This document shows positions 63,021 to 64,000 of a DNA stretch of 64,000 nt, one piece after another. The notes under the pieces are model-generated. The model saw nothing but the letters and a program-made list of their open reading frames with translations. It searched no databases and was not told where the DNA came from. How positions within the stretch are numbered: the first letter of the stretch is position 1; every line of letters begins with the position of its first letter. The DNA is taken from the NCBI GenBank assembly GCA_965222645.1, contig OZ244968.1, forward strand, positions 682,001-746,000, read 5' to 3'. The position numbers and the translations under genes are program-made. The DNA is from JABDMH01 sp965222645. GTDB taxonomy: Bacteria > Bacteroidota > Bacteroidia > Chitinophagales > Saprospiraceae.

Positions 63021-63982
63021 CTATTTCGCTTTTTTGTCTGCTTCAGCATGCTATCCAGTGGGCTCTCAATGCTCGTAACTCTCCTCGTAGTGACATGAGT
63101 GTAGACGAGCGTGGTCTTGATGTCTTTATGGCCTAAAAGCTCCTGAATATAACGTACATCTGTTCCTCGATCTAGCAAGTGGGTGGCAAAACAATGCCGC
63201 AATGTATGGGGAGTGACCCTCCTCGATATGCCTGCCTTATGAGCTGCTCTCTTTACAATTTGTTGCACACTCTTAGCTGAGTAGCGACTTTTACGGTCTT
63301 GACCTTCAAACAGCCAATGACAAGGTTTATATTCATCCGCATATTTGGTGATCACTTCCTTTAATGAATGACTGAGCATGACCATACGGTCTTTCTTGTT
63401 TTTCGACTTCCGGACAAATAACTGGCTTCGTTCCCAATGCACATCATCCACCCTTAACGACAAAAGCTCATTGAGCCGTAATCCGGAGCTATAGATCGTA
63501 TACAATATACAAATATGCTTAAGATTTGTCACGGTCTCAAACATCCGGTTTACTTCACCTATACTTAGTATTGTAGGGAGATGCCTGCTCTTTCTGGGAC
63601 GCTTGATCTTCTCAATCTCAAATGACAACCTGAATGCAACTTTTTCGAAGTAGAACTTTATTGCACTGGTAGCCGTATTGAGCAAACTATCTGACGCCTT
63701 TGTTCCTGCAATAGTGTTTAGATAGGATGTAACCTGCTCCGCATTACAATCCTTCAATTTGCCGACTCCCAAATAAGTAACAAATTTTAAAAATTCACCG
63801 GCATAGGTGCGGATCGAATTCCAGCTATATCGCTGGCCAATCATCACATCCGTATATTCCTTGAGTACAGATCTGCATGCAGCAGGAATCTTGGAAAGTA
63901 GATATGTTTGTCTGTCCGCCAGGGAGCGTCCTTCACATTCGTATTTGGTAACTCTTTCGGGCAGCCTGTTTATTATCTTCAC
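63005..63982 (-). CDS. Tyrosine recombinase, candidate cassette integrase
   Basis: 325 residues. N-terminal SAM-like domain (RYSWNSIRTYAGEFLKFVTY) and a catalytic domain with SSGLRLNELLS (Arg, about 164), VRKSKNKKDR (Lys), PHTLRHCFATH (His-x-x-Arg, about 255), LGHKDIKTT (His) and VYTHVTTRR (Tyr, about 294). The tail SIESPLDSML resembles the SPLD end of IntI proteins. However, the roughly 35-residue insert between the Lys hairpin and the HxxR box that marks IntI is missing. It is co-oriented with the cassettes and promoter-proximal to them, unlike most integrons, where the integrase is divergent. I infer that it drives this array; a housekeeping Xer role is less likely. Confidence 0.88.
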   Translation of the reverse strand: MKIINRLPERVTKYECEGRSLADRQTYLLSKIPAACRSVLKEYTDVMIGQRYSWNSIRTYAGEFLKFVTYLGVGKLKDCNAEQVTSYLNTIAGTKASDSLLNTATSAIKFYFEKVAFRLSFEIEKIKRPRKSRHLPTILSIGEVNRMFETVTNLKHICILYTIYSSGLRLNELLSLRVDDVHWERSQLFVRKSKNKKDRMVMLSHSLKEVITKYADEYKPCHWLFEGQDRKSRYSAKSVQQIVKRAAHKAGISRRVTPHTLRHCFATHLLDRGTDVRYIQELLGHKDIKTTLVYTHVTTRRVTSIESPLDSMLKQTKKRNSDNET

Positions 63983-64000
63983 TCCCTTTTTGTCGTAATA

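Noticed and set aside
63005..63982. Calling the recombinase a standard integron integrase IntI
   Set aside because: The IntI-specific insert between the Lys hairpin and the HxxR box is absent, so I keep it as a candidate cassette integrase only.
1..64000. tRNA, rRNA or riboswitch genes
   Set aside because: I looked for tRNA-like T-loops (GGTTCGAATCC type) and common riboswitch cores and saw none convincing; a covariance search would be needed to exclude them.

Overview
The window looks like a chromosome segment of a member of the Bacteroidota, probably close to the Saprospiria. The signs are a type IX secretion C-terminal sorting domain, a DUF1800/DUF1501 pair, CHAT-TPR proteins, an ECF sigma factor next to an anti-sigma/beta-barrel fusion, a TAnnTTTG-type promoter and few Shine-Dalgarno sequences. 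The assignment rests on protein content and motifs only; no search was run.

Positions 1-32570 are ordinary backbone. They hold a secreted cupin, an AraC-TPR regulator, two acyl-CoA dehydrogenases, a DinB protein, a BlaI/BlaR1-type repressor and sensor-protease pair with a palindromic operator, and a five-gene minus-strand unit (LVIVD lipoprotein, envelope proteins, ECF sigma factor, anti-sigma/barrel fusion). Next come a 430-bp field of alternating palindromic repeats, a glycoside-hydrolase-like protein, and two tandem paralogous modules, each a subtilisin-like protease followed by a CHAT-TPR protein (18.6-27.2 kb). A secreted-protein group (DNRLRE, DUF1800, DUF1501, T9SS cargo) closes this part.

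Positions about 33-64 kb form an integron-like gene-cassette array. A tyrosine recombinase (63005-63982, minus) stands at the promoter-proximal end and is co-oriented with the cassettes. To its left are at least nine units (C1 to C9), nearly all genes on the minus strand, each ending in an attC-like imperfect hairpin. The first 8-10 nt of each of C1-C8 (G/TT...) recur as the exact or near-exact reverse complement in that cassette's own R'' box, as expected of circularisable cassettes. C1 encodes a coiled-coil protein, C2 a cupin, C3 a nucleotide cyclase-TPR protein, C4 two unknown proteins, C5 a DUF2911 protein, C6 an alpha/beta-hydrolase lipoprotein, C7 an unknown protein, C8 a Crp-type regulator and membrane proteins, and C9 a serine beta-lactamase-like protein. 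C10 (Crp regulator and metallo-hydrolase) has lost its end.

The array is full of mobile DNA. Two identical 2426-bp IS91-type elements (HUH transposase plus tyrosine recombinase) and three shorter relatives all sit exactly in the GTT of an attC R' box. A group II intron interrupts an attC at TTGT/TAGCGG, antisense to the cassette gene, as group IIC-attC introns do. Three IS3-type elements (ISx1 to ISx3 are my labels) interrupt three cassette genes; removing each element plus one 5-bp target duplication restores the reading frame every time. One of these sites is a nest, ISx2 inside ISx1.

The recombinase lacks the extra segment that defines IntI, so the array may be a non-canonical, Bacteroidota-specific integron-like system. 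That array and the duplicated subtilase/CHAT modules are the two most notable finds.
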